Of a DNA stretch of 64,000 nucleotides, positions 25,254 through 34,887 are shown one piece after another. The DNA comes from Marinobacterium mangrovicola (GTDB lineage: Bacteria > Pseudomonadota > Gammaproteobacteria > Pseudomonadales > Balneatricaceae): the NCBI RefSeq assembly GCF_004339595.1, contig NZ_SMFU01000007.1:742658-806657 (forward strand), written 5' to 3'. A program made the position numbers and the translations under genes. Position 1 is the stretch's first letter. Every line of letters begins with the position of its first letter. Below the pieces are notes generated by a model. It ran no database searches, was not told where the DNA came from, and was given only the letters and a program-made list of their open reading frames with translations.

Positions 25254-26534
25254 ATGATCAAACGCCCATGGCCCACCGCACTGATTTTTGCCCGCGACCT
25301 GGTGCGCCAGTACCAGAGCAATCAGGGCATACTCAATGCGGCGGCGCTGACCTACACCACACTGTTTGCGGTGGTGCCACTGATGACCGTGTCTTACGCC
25401 ATGTTGGCGGCGGTGCCCTCGTTTCAGGGGCTCGGTGAGCAGCTGCAGGGCTGGATATTCCAGAATTTCGTGCCAGCCACCGGTGATGTGGTACAGGAGT
25501 ACCTACAGGGGTTTACCTCACAGGCGCGCAAGCTCACCGCCATCGGTGTGGTGTTCCTGGTCATTACCTCGATCATGATGATGAAGAATATCGAGGCGGC
25601 GTTGAACCGTATCTGGCGTGTCAGCGAACCCCGCCGGGGTATGTCCAGTTTCCTGTTGTACTGGGCCGTACTCAGCCTGGGGCCGGTGTTGATCGGTCTA
25701 GGTCTGCTGCTGACCTCCTATGTGGCGTCGCTTCCTTTCTTCTACAGCGCCAGTGAAATGGTCGGTCGTGCAAGGCTGTTGTCGCTGGTGCCGCCGCTGC
25801 TGTCGATGTGTGCGTTTACGCTGCTGTATGCGGCAGTGCCGAACTGTCGGGTACCGCTGAAAAATGCTTTTTTCGGTGGGCTGGCGGCAGCGATCATGTT
25901 CGAGGTTGCCAAGCGCGGGTTCGCGCTATTCGTTACCCAGTTTCCTTCCTACGAGCTTATCTACGGTGCCTTTGCGGCGGTGCCGCTGTTCCTGGTCTGG
26001 ATCTTTATCTGCTGGACGATCATTCTGCTGGGGGCGGAGCTGTCTCGTGCGCTGACAATTTTCCATCAGGGCCGCAGGGCGAGGAGCGAGCCACATTTTT
26101 ATACGCTGCTGGAGGTGCTCGAGCGTCTGTGGCAGGCGCAGCAAAAAGGTGAACCGCTGGAAGACAGTCGCTTATTGCATGACGTAGCGGCGCTGGATCA
26201 GGGGCGTTGGGATGACTACATGCAGTTACTGATGGATGCGGAGCTCTTGCGCCGGACCGAGCAGGGACACTATCTGCTCAGCCGTGACCTCTCATCAATC
26301 ACCCTGGCACAGTTTCAGGCGCTGCTGCCCTGGCCGCTTCCGGCGGGCCTGGAACGCGAGGTCGATGGCTGGAAAGGTGTGGTCAGTGATCGCCTGAATA
26401 AACTTCAAAGTGAGCGTCAGGAGCAGTTGGATCTTACGTTGACGGCGCTGTTCTCTGGCGCAGCCTGTAGCAAACCTGAACCGGTAAAGGGGCTGTCCCT
26501 GCAGTCAGCCAATACGGAGAAAGAGAATGTCTGA
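25254..26534 (+). CDS. YihY/BrkB family membrane protein
   Basis: Inner-membrane protein of 426 residues from the family once called ribonuclease BN. About six hydrophobic segments fill the first 280 residues, with the family block LNAAALTYTTLFAVVPLMTVSYAML split by the first one, and FAAVPLFLVWIFICW later. The last 130 residues are soluble and resemble a winged-helix extension (DDYMQLLMDAELLRRTEQGHYLLSRDL). The RNase assignment for this family has been withdrawn, and the true role is unclear. The end overlaps the acylphosphatase start by eight bases. Confidence 0.88.
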   Translation: MIKRPWPTALIFARDLVRQYQSNQGILNAAALTYTTLFAVVPLMTVSYAMLAAVPSFQGLGEQLQGWIFQNFVPATGDVVQEYLQGFTSQARKLTAIGVVFLVITSIMMMKNIEAALNRIWRVSEPRRGMSSFLLYWAVLSLGPVLIGLGLLLTSYVASLPFFYSASEMVGRARLLSLVPPLLSMCAFTLLYAAVPNCRVPLKNAFFGGLAAAIMFEVAKRGFALFVTQFPSYELIYGAFAAVPLFLVWIFICWTIILLGAELSRALTIFHQGRRARSEPHFYTLLEVLERLWQAQQKGEPLEDSRLLHDVAALDQGRWDDYMQLLMDAELLRRTEQGHYLLSRDLSSITLAQFQALLPWPLPAGLEREVDGWKGVVSDRLNKLQSERQEQLDLTLTALFSGAACSKPEPVKGLSLQSANTEKENV

Positions 26535-26808
26535 AGTCTGTGCGCGCGTTAAAGTCAGTGGCCGGGTTCAGGGAGTCAGTTTCCGTCGTTTTACCCAGCA
26601 GCAGGCGCAGGCTTTAGGGGTAACCGGCTGGGTGCGCAATCTCGTGGACGGTCGGGTGGAGGCGATGATCTGCGGTGAGCAGAGTGATGTTGAGCGGATG
26701 TTGACTGCGTTGCGCACGGGTCCGGATTACGCTCAGGTCGATAAGCTGGAATCGGAAACCCTGCCGATGCAGAGTTTTCACGGTTTTATTATCCGCTACG
26801 ACCAGTAG
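26527..26808 (+). CDS. acyP: Acylphosphatase
   Basis: Small cytoplasmic enzyme of 93 residues that hydrolyses carboxyl-phosphate bonds such as acetyl phosphate. Both catalytic residues are present: Arg20 in GRVQGVSFRRF and Asn38 in GWVRNLVDGRVEA. The ATG lies inside the last codons of yihY, so it is translationally coupled. A strong terminator follows at 26906. Confidence 0.95.
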   Translation: MSEVCARVKVSGRVQGVSFRRFTQQQAQALGVTGWVRNLVDGRVEAMICGEQSDVERMLTALRTGPDYAQVDKLESETLPMQSFHGFIIRYDQ

Positions 26809-26905
26809 GGCGCGAGTCGCTATGCCGGTTGAGGTTAGCTGTGTGGCTATGAAGGCCTCGGTGGTTTATCGCGTGTGGTCTTCGTATCCTGACGATGCCC
26901 AACAA

Positions 26906-26936
26906 AAAAACGGCGCCCGATGAGGCGCCGTTTTTG
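26906..26936. terminator. Bidirectional intrinsic terminator
   Basis: The stem CGGCGCC/GGCGCCG, extended by A-T pairs, has a 6-base loop and is flanked by A and T runs. It serves the acylphosphatase gene on one strand and proS, ending at 26953, on the other. Confidence 0.92.
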
Positions 26937-26952
26937 TATTCCCATCAACAGA

Positions 26953-28665
26953 TCAAGCGAGGGCGGAGCGGATAAACTCCAGCGCTTCCTCGACCTGAAT
27001 GTCGCGGGACTCGGCGTCGGTACGCGCCTTGTATTCGAGGGTGCCGTTACCGAGGCCGCGATCGGAGATCACCAGGCGGTGCGGAATACCGATCAGCTCC
27101 ATGTCGGCGAATTTCACGCCCGGACGCTCTTTACGGTCATCCAGCAGTACATCGATACCGGCCTTGGTCAGTGCTTCGTACAGCTCGTCGGCCTTGGCCT
27201 TAACGGCGTCGGACTTATCGTAGTTCAGCGGTACCAGCGCAACAGAGAAAGGCGCCAGCGCCTGCGGCCAGACGATGCCCTTGTCGTCGTAGTTCTGCTC
27301 GATGGCGGCGGCTACCACACGGGTGATGCCGATGCCGTAGCAACCCATCTCCATCTCAATGGTTTTGCCGTTCTCGTCGAGTACGGTTGCTTCCATCGCT
27401 TTGGAGTACTTGCTGCCCAGCTGGAACACGTGACCGACTTCAATACCGCGCTTGATCGACAGCTTGCCGTTGCCGCAGGGGCTCGGGTCACCTTCGACCA
27501 CGTTGCGCAGGTCGGCGACTTCCGGAGTGGGCAGGTCACGGTCCCAGTTGATGCCGAAGTAATGCTTGTCTTCGATGTTGGCGCCGGCGCCGAAGTCGCT
27601 CATGGTGGCGACGCTGCGGTCGATGATGCAAGGAATCGGCAGGTTCAGCGGGCCGAGGGAGCCGGGGCCGGCGCCGAGCAGCGGGCGGATCTCGTCTTCG
27701 GTGGCCATGCGCAGCGGGGACTCAACCAGCGGCAGCTTTTCCGCCTTGAGTTCGTTCAGTTCGTGATCGCCACGTACCAGAAGGGCGACGAAGTCCGCTT
27801 CGCACTCTTCGCTGGCGGCGACGATCAGGGTCTTGACGGTTTTCTCGATCGGCAGGTTGAACTGCTCCACCAGCTGGGCGATGGTCTTGGCGTTCGGGGT
27901 GTCTACCAGGTGCATCTCCTGGGTTGCCTCACCGCGCTCTCCCAGAGCCAGCGCTTCGGCCAGTTCCACGTTGGCGGCGTAATCGCTGCTGTCGGAGAAG
28001 GCGATATCGTCTTCGCCGGAGGCGGCCAGAACATGGAACTCGTGGGAGGAGCTGCCGCCGATGGAGCCGGTGTCAGCCAGCACCGGGCGGAAATCCATGC
28101 CCAGGCGAGTAAAGACGCGGATGTACGCGTTGTACATCTTGTCGTAGGTTTCCTGCAGAGAGTCGCGGTCAGCGTGGAAGGAGTAAGCGTCCTTCATGAT
28201 GAACTCGCGGGAGCGCATCACGCCGAAACGGGGGCGGATCTCATCGCGGAACTTGGTCTGGATCTGGTAGAAGTTGGCCGGCAGCTGTTTGTAGCTGCGC
28301 AGCTCACGACGGATCATGTCGGTGATCACTTCTTCGTGGGTCGGGCCAACGCAGAATTCGCGGTCGTGACGGTCTTTCACACGTAGCAGTTCGGGGCCGT
28401 ACTGCTCCCAGCGGCCGGATTCCTGCCACAGTTCAGAGGGCTGGATCGCCGGCATCAGCACTTCCTGGGCGCCGGCGGCGTCCATCTCTTCACGTACCAC
28501 GCGCTCAACCTTGCGCAGGGTGCGCAGCCCCATCGGCAGCCAAGTGTACAGGCCAGCCGCCAGTTTGCGGATCATGCCCGCGCGCAGCATCAGCTGGTGG
28601 CTGATAACCTCGGCATCCGCCGGGGTCTCTTTCAGTGTGGCAATAAGATAGTTACTTGCTCGCAT
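26953..28665 (-). CDS. proS: Prolyl-tRNA synthetase, bacterial type
   Basis: Class II synthetase of 570 residues that charges tRNA-Pro, close to the E. coli length of 572. It opens [20 protein letters not shown]. Motif 1/2 regions are seen ([48 protein letters not shown]), then the editing insertion (about 225-400, with the conserved KTLIV and LVRGDHELN), and the anticodon-binding domain at the end. It forms a single-gene unit with its own terminator. Confidence 0.97.
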   Translation of the reverse strand: MRASNYLIATLKETPADAEVISHQLMLRAGMIRKLAAGLYTWLPMGLRTLRKVERVVREEMDAAGAQEVLMPAIQPSELWQESGRWEQYGPELLRVKDRHDREFCVGPTHEEVITDMIRRELRSYKQLPANFYQIQTKFRDEIRPRFGVMRSREFIMKDAYSFHADRDSLQETYDKMYNAYIRVFTRLGMDFRPVLADTGSIGGSSSHEFHVLAASGEDDIAFSDSSDYAANVELAEALALGERGEATQEMHLVDTPNAKTIAQLVEQFNLPIEKTVKTLIVAASEECEADFVALLVRGDHELNELKAEKLPLVESPLRMATEDEIRPLLGAGPGSLGPLNLPIPCIIDRSVATMSDFGAGANIEDKHYFGINWDRDLPTPEVADLRNVVEGDPSPCGNGKLSIKRGIEVGHVFQLGSKYSKAMEATVLDENGKTIEMEMGCYGIGITRVVAAAIEQNYDDKGIVWPQALAPFSVALVPLNYDKSDAVKAKADELYEALTKAGIDVLLDDRKERPGVKFADMELIGIPHRLVISDRGLGNGTLEYKARTDAESRDIQVEEALEFIRSALA

Positions 28666-28717
28666 GATTCCGCTTGTTCCCGTTGAAAAATGGCCCTCAT
28701 TTTAGGGGCGAGGGGGC

Positions 28718-29233
28718 TTAGTCACAAGTCGCGTAGTCGAGGGCGCGGTGCTCGGCCTCAAGTTGACGCTCCTGAGACTCAACGAAGTTGATCAGATCGT
28801 CGATCTCTTCCTCGTTGAAAACGGGGGTTCCTTCGCGGATCAGCTCATGGGCAGTGACACCTGGAGAACTGATCAGTCGGCCGGTAAAGCTACCGTCATA
28901 ACTTGAGCGGTTGCCGCATGAGGGGCTACGTGCCTTCAACAGGGCGCAGCAGCAGCCGTGTTTGCGGGCTATATCGGAAGCCTGCTCGGCACCGGAGAGA
29001 AATTCGGGAGTGAAATCCTCGCCATCCCGGCTGGTGACCAGCAACGGAAAGCGGGATTGGACCTCAGCAGGTGGTCTCGGTGTGGGTAGTCCACCGAGGA
29101 CCTCAGGGCAGAGGGCCACCAGGCGACCCTCTTGCTTCCAGCGCGCGATAACCGGGTGATCGATAAGATTGTGGTTACCGTCGTAACGTACTTCAGCGCC
29201 GAGAAGGCAGGCGCTTACCAGAATTTTTTCCAT
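28718..29233 (-). CDS. DUF523 protein (TudS-like desulfidase family)
   Basis: Cytoplasmic protein of 171 residues. The DUF523 signature is clear: ILVSACLLG at the start, LCPEVLGGLPTPRPP in the middle and SPSCGNRSSYDG later. The three conserved cysteines (Cys9, Cys42, Cys106) are those that hold a [4Fe-4S] cluster in thiouracil desulfurases of this family. A role in removing sulfur from thiolated bases is possible, but the family is broad. It lies upstream of proS on the same strand, 52 bases away. Confidence 0.85.
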   Translation of the reverse strand: MEKILVSACLLGAEVRYDGNHNLIDHPVIARWKQEGRLVALCPEVLGGLPTPRPPAEVQSRFPLLVTSRDGEDFTPEFLSGAEQASDIARKHGCCCALLKARSPSCGNRSSYDGSFTGRLISSPGVTAHELIREGTPVFNEEEIDDLINFVESQERQLEAEHRALDYATCD

Positions 29234-29333
29234 GAAAATCCGTATCTGTTTGAGTTTTCTTATTATTTTGGCATGCGGATTTTAAAGTCCTGTTGCAGTG
29301 AAGCAAAGCAGACTTTCGTCGTTGTCGGCAGAT

Positions 29334-29774
29334 TTACTCTGCAGGTTGCGGACGGCGGTCCACCATGAAGGTTGCTTCACCGGTTGCCACCAGTTTGTCG
29401 CCAACATGGACATCGGTGCGGCAGATGATGCGTGCGCGGCGCTCGTTGATCTCCGTAACGGTGATGGACGCGCGGGCGGTGTCACCGATATGAACGGGAG
29501 CACGGAACTTGATCTGCTGATCCACGTAGATGCAGCCGGGTCCTGGCAGGCGGGTGCCGGCAACGGTGGAGATCAGGGCGGCGCTGAACATGCCGTGGAC
29601 GATGCGGCCGCCAAAGGGAGTCTGGCTGGCATATTCTTCGTTGACATGCATCGGGTTGTTGTCACCAGAGATGCCGGCAAAGAGGTAAACGTCGGATTCG
29701 GAAATGGTTTTTGCGAAGGAGGCGCTCATTCCGACTTCCAAGTCTTCAAGATAATATCCGTGCAGATCTTCCAT
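29334..29774 (-). CDS. MaoC-family (R)-specific enoyl-CoA hydratase
   Basis: Hot-dog-fold hydratase of 146 residues. The active-site pair is present as Asp38 and His43 in GISGDNNPMHVNEEYA, and GGRIVHGMFSAALIS matches the family's helix. PhaJ-type members hydrate crotonyl-CoA-like substrates and link fatty acid oxidation to polyester synthesis, but no pha genes are here. The ATG at 29774 has a strong ribosome site (GAGGAG). The longer frame to 29831 has no support. Confidence 0.9.
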   Translation of the reverse strand: MEDLHGYYLEDLEVGMSASFAKTISESDVYLFAGISGDNNPMHVNEEYASQTPFGGRIVHGMFSAALISTVAGTRLPGPGCIYVDQQIKFRAPVHIGDTARASITVTEINERRARIICRTDVHVGDKLVATGEATFMVDRRPQPAE

Positions 29775-29958
29775 TGTGTTCTCCTCGTGCAGGCAGTGTT
29801 GGGTCAACGTCTTATAACGTTTTGGTGACAATATAGTTGGCGAGTGTTTCAGCTTCTCGACGCTGGGTTAGTTTAAACGAACATTGTGCGACCGCGAAAT
29901 TGGCGTCGATATTTGGCCAAGGCGGATGGTGTAGCTGTGTAGTGAAGGAATTATGTTA

Positions 29959-30609
29959 ATGGAATTAATCAGTTGCAGGGGATTGCGCCTTGAGCGCGGC
30001 GGGGTGGTTTTGCTCGAGGATACTGATCTGGTTATCGAGGCTGGCGAGCGCATATTGATTACCGGTCCCTCAGGTTGCGGTAAATCCACATTACTGCGTC
30101 ACCTTTGTATGCTGGAGCCTGGAGCCGAACAGACAATTTTTTTACAGGGCCGAGCTCTCGCCGAATGGGTGCCTGGTGAGTTGCGACGCGCCGTCGCCTA
30201 TCTGCCGCAAACGCCGGTTGCGGTCGAGGGGAGTGTGAGAGATTACCTCTGTCTTCCTTATACACTCAAGGTCTATTCCGGCAATCGTCCCAATGATAAA
30301 GCGCTGAAAGCAGCCCTGGAAAGCCTGAATCTTGAGATCGCACTGGATGCAGGCGCCGAGCAGCTGTCGCCCGGGCAGAAGGCGCGGCTTGCTTTGGTGC
30401 AACGGCTGCTGCTAAAGCCGCAGGTATTGCTCTGCGATGAGCCGATAGCCGCGCTGGATCAAGATAGCGCGGCTCTCGTTGTACGCGCATTGGAGCAGGC
30501 AGGCCGTGACGGAATGACACAGGTGCTGGTCAGCCACCAGCCGCTGCAAGGGGCTAGCGGGCGTTGCTATCGCTTTGTTGATCGTCGGTTGGAGCTTTCA
30601 CCATCATGA
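29959..30609 (+). CDS. fetA: FetA, ABC exporter ATP-binding subunit
   Basis: Single ABC ATPase domain of about 216 residues. Walker A is GPSGCGKST, the Q-loop is AYLPQTPVAVEG, the signature is LSPGQKARLAL and Walker B is LLCDEPIAALD. It pairs with the UPF0014/FetB membrane subunit encoded next, whose ATG overlaps its stop (ATGA). In E. coli FetAB exports iron and helps under peroxide stress. ATG 29953 is also possible but sits only two bases from the AAGGAA ribosome site, while ATG 29959 has normal spacing. Confidence 0.9.
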   Translation: MELISCRGLRLERGGVVLLEDTDLVIEAGERILITGPSGCGKSTLLRHLCMLEPGAEQTIFLQGRALAEWVPGELRRAVAYLPQTPVAVEGSVRDYLCLPYTLKVYSGNRPNDKALKAALESLNLEIALDAGAEQLSPGQKARLALVQRLLLKPQVLLCDEPIAALDQDSAALVVRALEQAGRDGMTQVLVSHQPLQGASGRCYRFVDRRLELSPS

Positions 30610-31379
30610 ACGTTGTAGAAATAGGTTGGGGGCAGCTGCTGATCTCGCTGCTGTTTATCGTTCTCGCCGCGGCTGCGTCACTCTATTATCGACTCAGGAT
30701 GGAGCGCGACCTGCTCGTCGGTACGATCCGTACCTTCGCCCAGCTGGCATTGGTGGGTTATCTGCTGCAGTTCGTGTTCGATCTGCACAATCCCTGGCTG
30801 ATTCTGCTGCTCTATCTGTGGATGCTGTTTTGGGCAGCCCATGCTATTCGTGGTCGCGTAGATGAATCGAAAGTGGCGATCCTGGGGCCGACCTTTGTCT
30901 CCATGGCGATAACCTTCACGCTGATGACGGTGGTGGTAACCAGTGCAGTGGTGCAGGTTCAGCCCTGGTATACGCCGCAGTACTTTATTCCGCTGGGTGG
31001 GATGATCGCCGGCAACGCAATGAATGCGATTTCAATTGCGCTGGAGCGTCTATTCAAAAGCTTGCGTGAGCAAAGGGCGGAGGTTGAGTTGATACTCAGC
31101 CTTGGTGGAAACTGGCAGGAGTCCAGTCAGAGGTTGCGGCGGGATGCGATACGCGCCGGCATGATTCCATCGGTCAATGCAATGATGACGGTGGGGCTGG
31201 TATCCCTGCCGGGGATGATGAGCGGCCAGATTCTCGCCGGTGTGGATCCTGCCCAGGCGGTGCGCTACCAGATACTGGTGATGCTGATGATGGTCGGGGC
31301 GACTGCGGTGGGGACTTTGATTGTGGTTAACCTGGCGTTGAAACGCTGCTTTACACGGTATCAGCAGCTGCGGCTCTAG
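30606..31379 (+). CDS. fetB: FetB (UPF0014), ABC exporter membrane subunit
   Basis: Inner-membrane protein of 257 residues with about seven hydrophobic segments. Family motifs seen: RTFAQLALVGYLLQFVF, FIPLGGMIAGNAMNAISIALERL and GLVSLPGMMSGQILAGVDP. With FetA it forms a two-component exporter implicated in iron export in E. coli. Ferrochelatase lies only about 2 kb further on, though with unrelated genes in between. Confidence 0.92.
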   Translation: MNVVEIGWGQLLISLLFIVLAAAASLYYRLRMERDLLVGTIRTFAQLALVGYLLQFVFDLHNPWLILLLYLWMLFWAAHAIRGRVDESKVAILGPTFVSMAITFTLMTVVVTSAVVQVQPWYTPQYFIPLGGMIAGNAMNAISIALERLFKSLREQRAEVELILSLGGNWQESSQRLRRDAIRAGMIPSVNAMMTVGLVSLPGMMSGQILAGVDPAQAVRYQILVMLMMVGATAVGTLIVVNLALKRCFTRYQQLRL

Positions 31380-31501
31380 TCTGGTCTTTTACGGCTAAAA
31401 TGACCTGTAGGGCAGGTATCCCGGGCCTTGCTGTTGTTGCCTGCTAAAATGGGGTATCTTAGCGCCTTCGAAATTCACCTACGGACACCGATAGACAGAC
31501 G

Positions 31502-32695
31502 ATGATTATCAAGCCAAAAATCCGCGGTTTTATCTGTACAACCACTCACCCGACCGGCTGTGAAGCCAATGTGCGCGAGCAGATCGAATACACGCGTGCC
31601 CAGGGAAGTATCGAAAACGGCCCGAAAAAGGTGCTGGTGATCGGTTCCTCCAGTGGTTACGGTCTGTCGTCCCGTATTGCTGCGGCGTTTGGCAGCGGTG
31701 CTGCAACCATCGGTGTGTTCTTTGAAAAACCGGGAACCGAGAAGAAAACCGGTACAGCCGGTTGGTACAACGCCGCAGCTTTTGACCGTCTCGCCAAGGA
31801 AGAAGGTCTGTATGCCAAGAGCCTGAATGGCGATGCCTTCTCCCATGAAGCGAAACAGAAGGTTGTAGACCTGATCAAGGAAGACCTGGGTCAGGTTGAC
31901 CTGGTGGTTTATTCCCTGGCGTCACCGGTGCGCAAGATGCCGGACAGCGGCGAAGTTGTCCGTTCTGCGCTGAAGCCGATCGGTGAGCCGTACCGCTCAA
32001 CCGCGATCGATACCAACAAAGACTGCATCATCGAAGCGGAAATCGAGCCCGCCACCGAGCAGGAAGTCGAAGACACCGTGACCGTTATGGGTGGCGAAGA
32101 CTGGGAACTCTGGCTCAACGCTTTGAAAGAAGCTGACGTCCTGGCACCAGGCTGCAAGACCGTGGCCTACAGCTACATCGGCACTGATATCACCTGGCCG
32201 ATCTACTGGCATGGTGCGCTGGGTAAGGCGAAGCAGGATCTGGACCGCGCAGCGGGCGAGCTCAACACCATGCTGGGCGCCGATGGCGGTCAGGCGAATG
32301 TGGCAGTGCTCAAGTCTGTTGTGACCCAGGCGAGCTCTGCGATCCCGGTGATGCCGCTGTACCTGTCCATGGTATTCCGTGTTATGCGTGAGCAGGGTCT
32401 GCATGAGGGCTGCATGGAGCAGGTGCACCGTCTGTTCAACACCGGTCTGTATGGCGCTGATGCGCAGATGGATGAGGGCAACCGCTTCCGCATGGATGAC
32501 TGGGAGCTGCGTGAAGAGGTTCAGCAGGCATGCCGCGAACTCTGGCCGCAGGTGACCACCGAGAATCTGTTCGAGTTGACCGACTATGCGCTGTACAAGG
32601 ATGAGTTCCTGAAGCTGTTTGGCTTTGGTATCGACGGTGTTGATTACGAAGCGGACGTCAGCCCGCTGGTGGAGTTTGATGTGATCGACATCTGA
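31502..32695 (+). CDS. fabV: Trans-2-enoyl-ACP/CoA reductase
   Basis: NADH-dependent enoyl reductase of 397 residues, the last step of the fatty acid elongation cycle and a triclosan-resistant alternative to FabI. It opens [19 protein letters not shown]. The NADH site is [21 protein letters not shown]. The Y-X8-K catalytic pair typical of FabV lies in [10 protein letters not shown]. The gene is single and ends with a good terminator at 32719. The upstream gap (31380-31501) contains TATCTT at 31455 as a possible -10 but no convincing -35. Confidence 0.96.
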   Translation: MIIKPKIRGFICTTTHPTGCEANVREQIEYTRAQGSIENGPKKVLVIGSSSGYGLSSRIAAAFGSGAATIGVFFEKPGTEKKTGTAGWYNAAAFDRLAKEEGLYAKSLNGDAFSHEAKQKVVDLIKEDLGQVDLVVYSLASPVRKMPDSGEVVRSALKPIGEPYRSTAIDTNKDCIIEAEIEPATEQEVEDTVTVMGGEDWELWLNALKEADVLAPGCKTVAYSYIGTDITWPIYWHGALGKAKQDLDRAAGELNTMLGADGGQANVAVLKSVVTQASSAIPVMPLYLSMVFRVMREQGLHEGCMEQVHRLFNTGLYGADAQMDEGNRFRMDDWELREEVQQACRELWPQVTTENLFELTDYALYKDEFLKLFGFGIDGVDYEADVSPLVEFDVIDI

Positions 32696-32718
32696 TAGTG
32701 CATTACTTTTGCGACCTG

Positions 32719-32743
32719 ACGGCCTCTTCGTGAGGCCGTTTTT
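32719..32743 (+). terminator. Intrinsic terminator of fabV
   Basis: The stem CGGCCTC/GAGGCCG with loop TTCGT is followed by five T. It lies 24 bases after the fabV stop. Confidence 0.9.
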
Positions 32744-32852
32744 CGTAAACGGATTCCAGGTTGTGACCTGTACTAAGGTTCAGGCTGGTAAAAACGTAAA
32801 TTAGATATAATATTAGATTCTACTTACGGAGTTCGGTCGCAGGGAGGTGACG

Positions 32853-33395
32853 ATGTTAATCAGGAGGATGTGTGGGTATGTCTCTGTACTCACGATGAGC
32901 GCCGTTCTTTCGGCATGTGGCAATCACCAGGCTGTCGAACAGTCGATGGTACCTGTCGCTGAAGATGCCGCCGTATCTTTCTATTCTCAGCGAGCGGACC
33001 AGTTGTCAGGCCGTTGGCTTATTCAATCCATCGGCGACCGTGCCATCGATAGCTCCAAGCCCCTGGTTATCGCGTTTGATGATCGCAGTCGCGTTGGTGG
33101 TGTGGCGGGCTGCAATCGTTTTCTCGGTGCTTACATGCTGACAGGTGATGACGAGCTCGAGCTGCAGGGGTTGAAAGTGACGCGGCGCATCTGCCCTGAC
33201 CCTGTCATGATGCAGGAGCGGCTGTTACTGAATCGCCTGGAGAATGTTCATAGCAGTCGGTTTACCGTCGAGGGCAGCTTGCTGCTGTTCTTTGAAGAAG
33301 GTGAAGAGCCGATCCGCCTGTCCAGAGATGTCGAATCAATGGTCAATCGCAGCGAAATCCGTTCCGCAATGATGGTTGCGCAGAATCAGGGGTGA
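32853..33395 (+). CDS. META-domain lipoprotein (HslJ-like)
   Basis: Predicted lipoprotein of 180 residues. The lipobox is VLSAC, with Cys near residue 22. The META domain (about 50-155) shows LSGRWLIQSIGD, GGVAGCNRFLGAY and TRRICPDPVMMQERLLLNRLE. HslJ-like proteins are heat- or stress-linked outer-membrane-region proteins of unclear action. The residues after the Cys (GN) do not include the Asp that would retain it in the inner membrane. The ATG at 32853 is preceded by a near-perfect ribosome site (GGGAGG), so I prefer it to GTG 32847. Confidence 0.88.
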   Translation: MLIRRMCGYVSVLTMSAVLSACGNHQAVEQSMVPVAEDAAVSFYSQRADQLSGRWLIQSIGDRAIDSSKPLVIAFDDRSRVGGVAGCNRFLGAYMLTGDDELELQGLKVTRRICPDPVMMQERLLLNRLENVHSSRFTVEGSLLLFFEEGEEPIRLSRDVESMVNRSEIRSAMMVAQNQG

Positions 33396-33433
33396 GCCGC
33401 TTGGTGCTGGTCCACGTATAGCCTCTTGAGTAC

Positions 33434-33452
33434 ACTGCTACTGCAGTTTTTT
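33434..33452 (+). terminator. Weak putative terminator
   Basis: A 5-bp stem ACTGC/GCAGT with loop TACT is followed by five T, between the META lipoprotein and hemH. The stem is short, so it may be only partly effective or coincidental. Confidence 0.3.
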
Positions 33453-33480
33453 CAGAGAGTTATGCGGAGATGATCAGTCA

Positions 33481-34560
33481 ATGAAATACCGGTCGGCAAC
33501 GAACTACGAACACCTGCAGAAAGATGGCATCGGCATACTGCTGACCAATCTGGGTACCCCTGATGAGCCGACAACTCCCGCCCTGCGTCGCTATCTGAAA
33601 GAGTTTCTCTGGGATCCCCGTGTCGTTGAGGTGCCGCGACCGTTGTGGTGGCTGATTCTTAACGGCGTCATTCTTAATATCCGCCCCAGGCGATCCGCTG
33701 AGGCTTACCGCCAGGTATGGACCGATGAAGGCTCGCCGCTACTGGTGCACACCCGCAATCAGGCCCAGGCGCTGTCGGAGCGCTTTTCCAGTGCTGCCGG
33801 CAAGCCGGTGATTGTCGACTTCGCCATGCGCTACGGTAATCCCTCCATCGCCAGTGTGTTGCAGTCCATGCAGGACCGGGGAGTTCGCAAGCTGCTGGTG
33901 TTGCCGCTTTATCCGCAGTACAGCGGTGCTACCTCGGGTTCAACCTTTGACGCGCTGGCGGCGGATTTTTCCTCTCGGCGCTGGCTGCCTGATCTACGCT
34001 TTGTGTCTCATTACCATGATTTTGCGCCCTATATCGAGGCGATGGCTCAGTCGATCGAAAAACACTGGGCTGAGAATGGTCGGCCTGATCGTTTGCTGCT
34101 CTCCTATCACGGTGTGCCCAAACGCTATCTCCTGTCTGGAGATCCGTACTACTGTGAATGTCGAGCTACTTCACGGCTTCTGGCGACGCGTCTTGGGGTT
34201 GATGAAGAGTTTTGCATGACTACCTTTCAGTCCCGGTTTGGGCGTGAAGAGTGGCTCAAACCCTATACCGATGAGACGCTGAAATCTCTGCCTGCAAAAG
34301 GGGTGCGTTCGGTGCAGGTGTTCTGCCCGGGATTCTCTGCCGACTGTCTTGAGACGATCGAAGAGATAGGGGTGGAAAACCGTGACTATTTTCTCGAGGC
34401 GGGCGGCACGGATTACCAGTATATTCCCGCGCTTAATGACAAAGTATCGCATATCGATGCATTGGAACAGCTGGTCAGAGGCCAGATCGGTGACTGGTTG
34501 GCAGAGGGGGCGGCGGATTACACCGAGCGTGAAAGGCTGGCCCAAAATAGTCAGATCTAA
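33481..34560 (+). CDS. hemH: Ferrochelatase
   Basis: Enzyme of 359 residues that inserts Fe2+ into protoporphyrin IX, the last step of haem synthesis, at the cytoplasmic membrane face. Seen: GILLTNLGTPDEPTTPALRRYL near the start; the catalytic His in LLSYHGVPKRY; and the acidic channel in CPGFSADCLETIEEIG. Length fits the proteobacterial form. ATG 33481 has GGAG upstream. The gene stands alone on this strand before a 327-base gap. Confidence 0.96.
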   Translation: MKYRSATNYEHLQKDGIGILLTNLGTPDEPTTPALRRYLKEFLWDPRVVEVPRPLWWLILNGVILNIRPRRSAEAYRQVWTDEGSPLLVHTRNQAQALSERFSSAAGKPVIVDFAMRYGNPSIASVLQSMQDRGVRKLLVLPLYPQYSGATSGSTFDALAADFSSRRWLPDLRFVSHYHDFAPYIEAMAQSIEKHWAENGRPDRLLLSYHGVPKRYLLSGDPYYCECRATSRLLATRLGVDEEFCMTTFQSRFGREEWLKPYTDETLKSLPAKGVRSVQVFCPGFSADCLETIEEIGVENRDYFLEAGGTDYQYIPALNDKVSHIDALEQLVRGQIGDWLAEGAADYTERERLAQNSQI

Positions 34561-34887
34561 ACCAGTCGCGCGCAAAGTCCTGTTTTGCCGGGTTTTGGTG
34601 CGCGACGATAAAACTTGATTCATATTGGTGCGGCGCATCAAAGCGTATTCTAACAGGTCTGCTTTGTGCGTCGCTTTATGGTGACAGTTAACAGATTTGG
34701 CATAAAAATCAATCGCAATACGATCTTTATCTTTTCGGTATAAACGGTTAGTTTGAAAAGGGCTGCCTGACCGGATGGTCGATTTTTAGCGACAGGAGTC
34801 GCGCCGATCACCGGAACAGGGAAAGCGTTCAGGTGTTGCCAGCGAGCAGGGCGACGAATTTTCCGTTTGAAACCTCATCGGTATTGC
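34561..34887. other. Gene-free leader before proVWX
   Basis: 327 bases without a supported gene. The stretch is A/T-richer than its flanks around 34680-34760 (for example TATAAA at 34739), which fits an osmotically controlled promoter region, but I found no paired -35/-10 I would defend. No terminator for hemH and no recognised riboswitch fold was seen. Confidence 0.5.

Noticed and set aside
26920-28386. Forward open frame of 488 codons
   Set aside because: It lies opposite proS, which is full length with all motifs. The translation has no recognisable domain and a biased composition.
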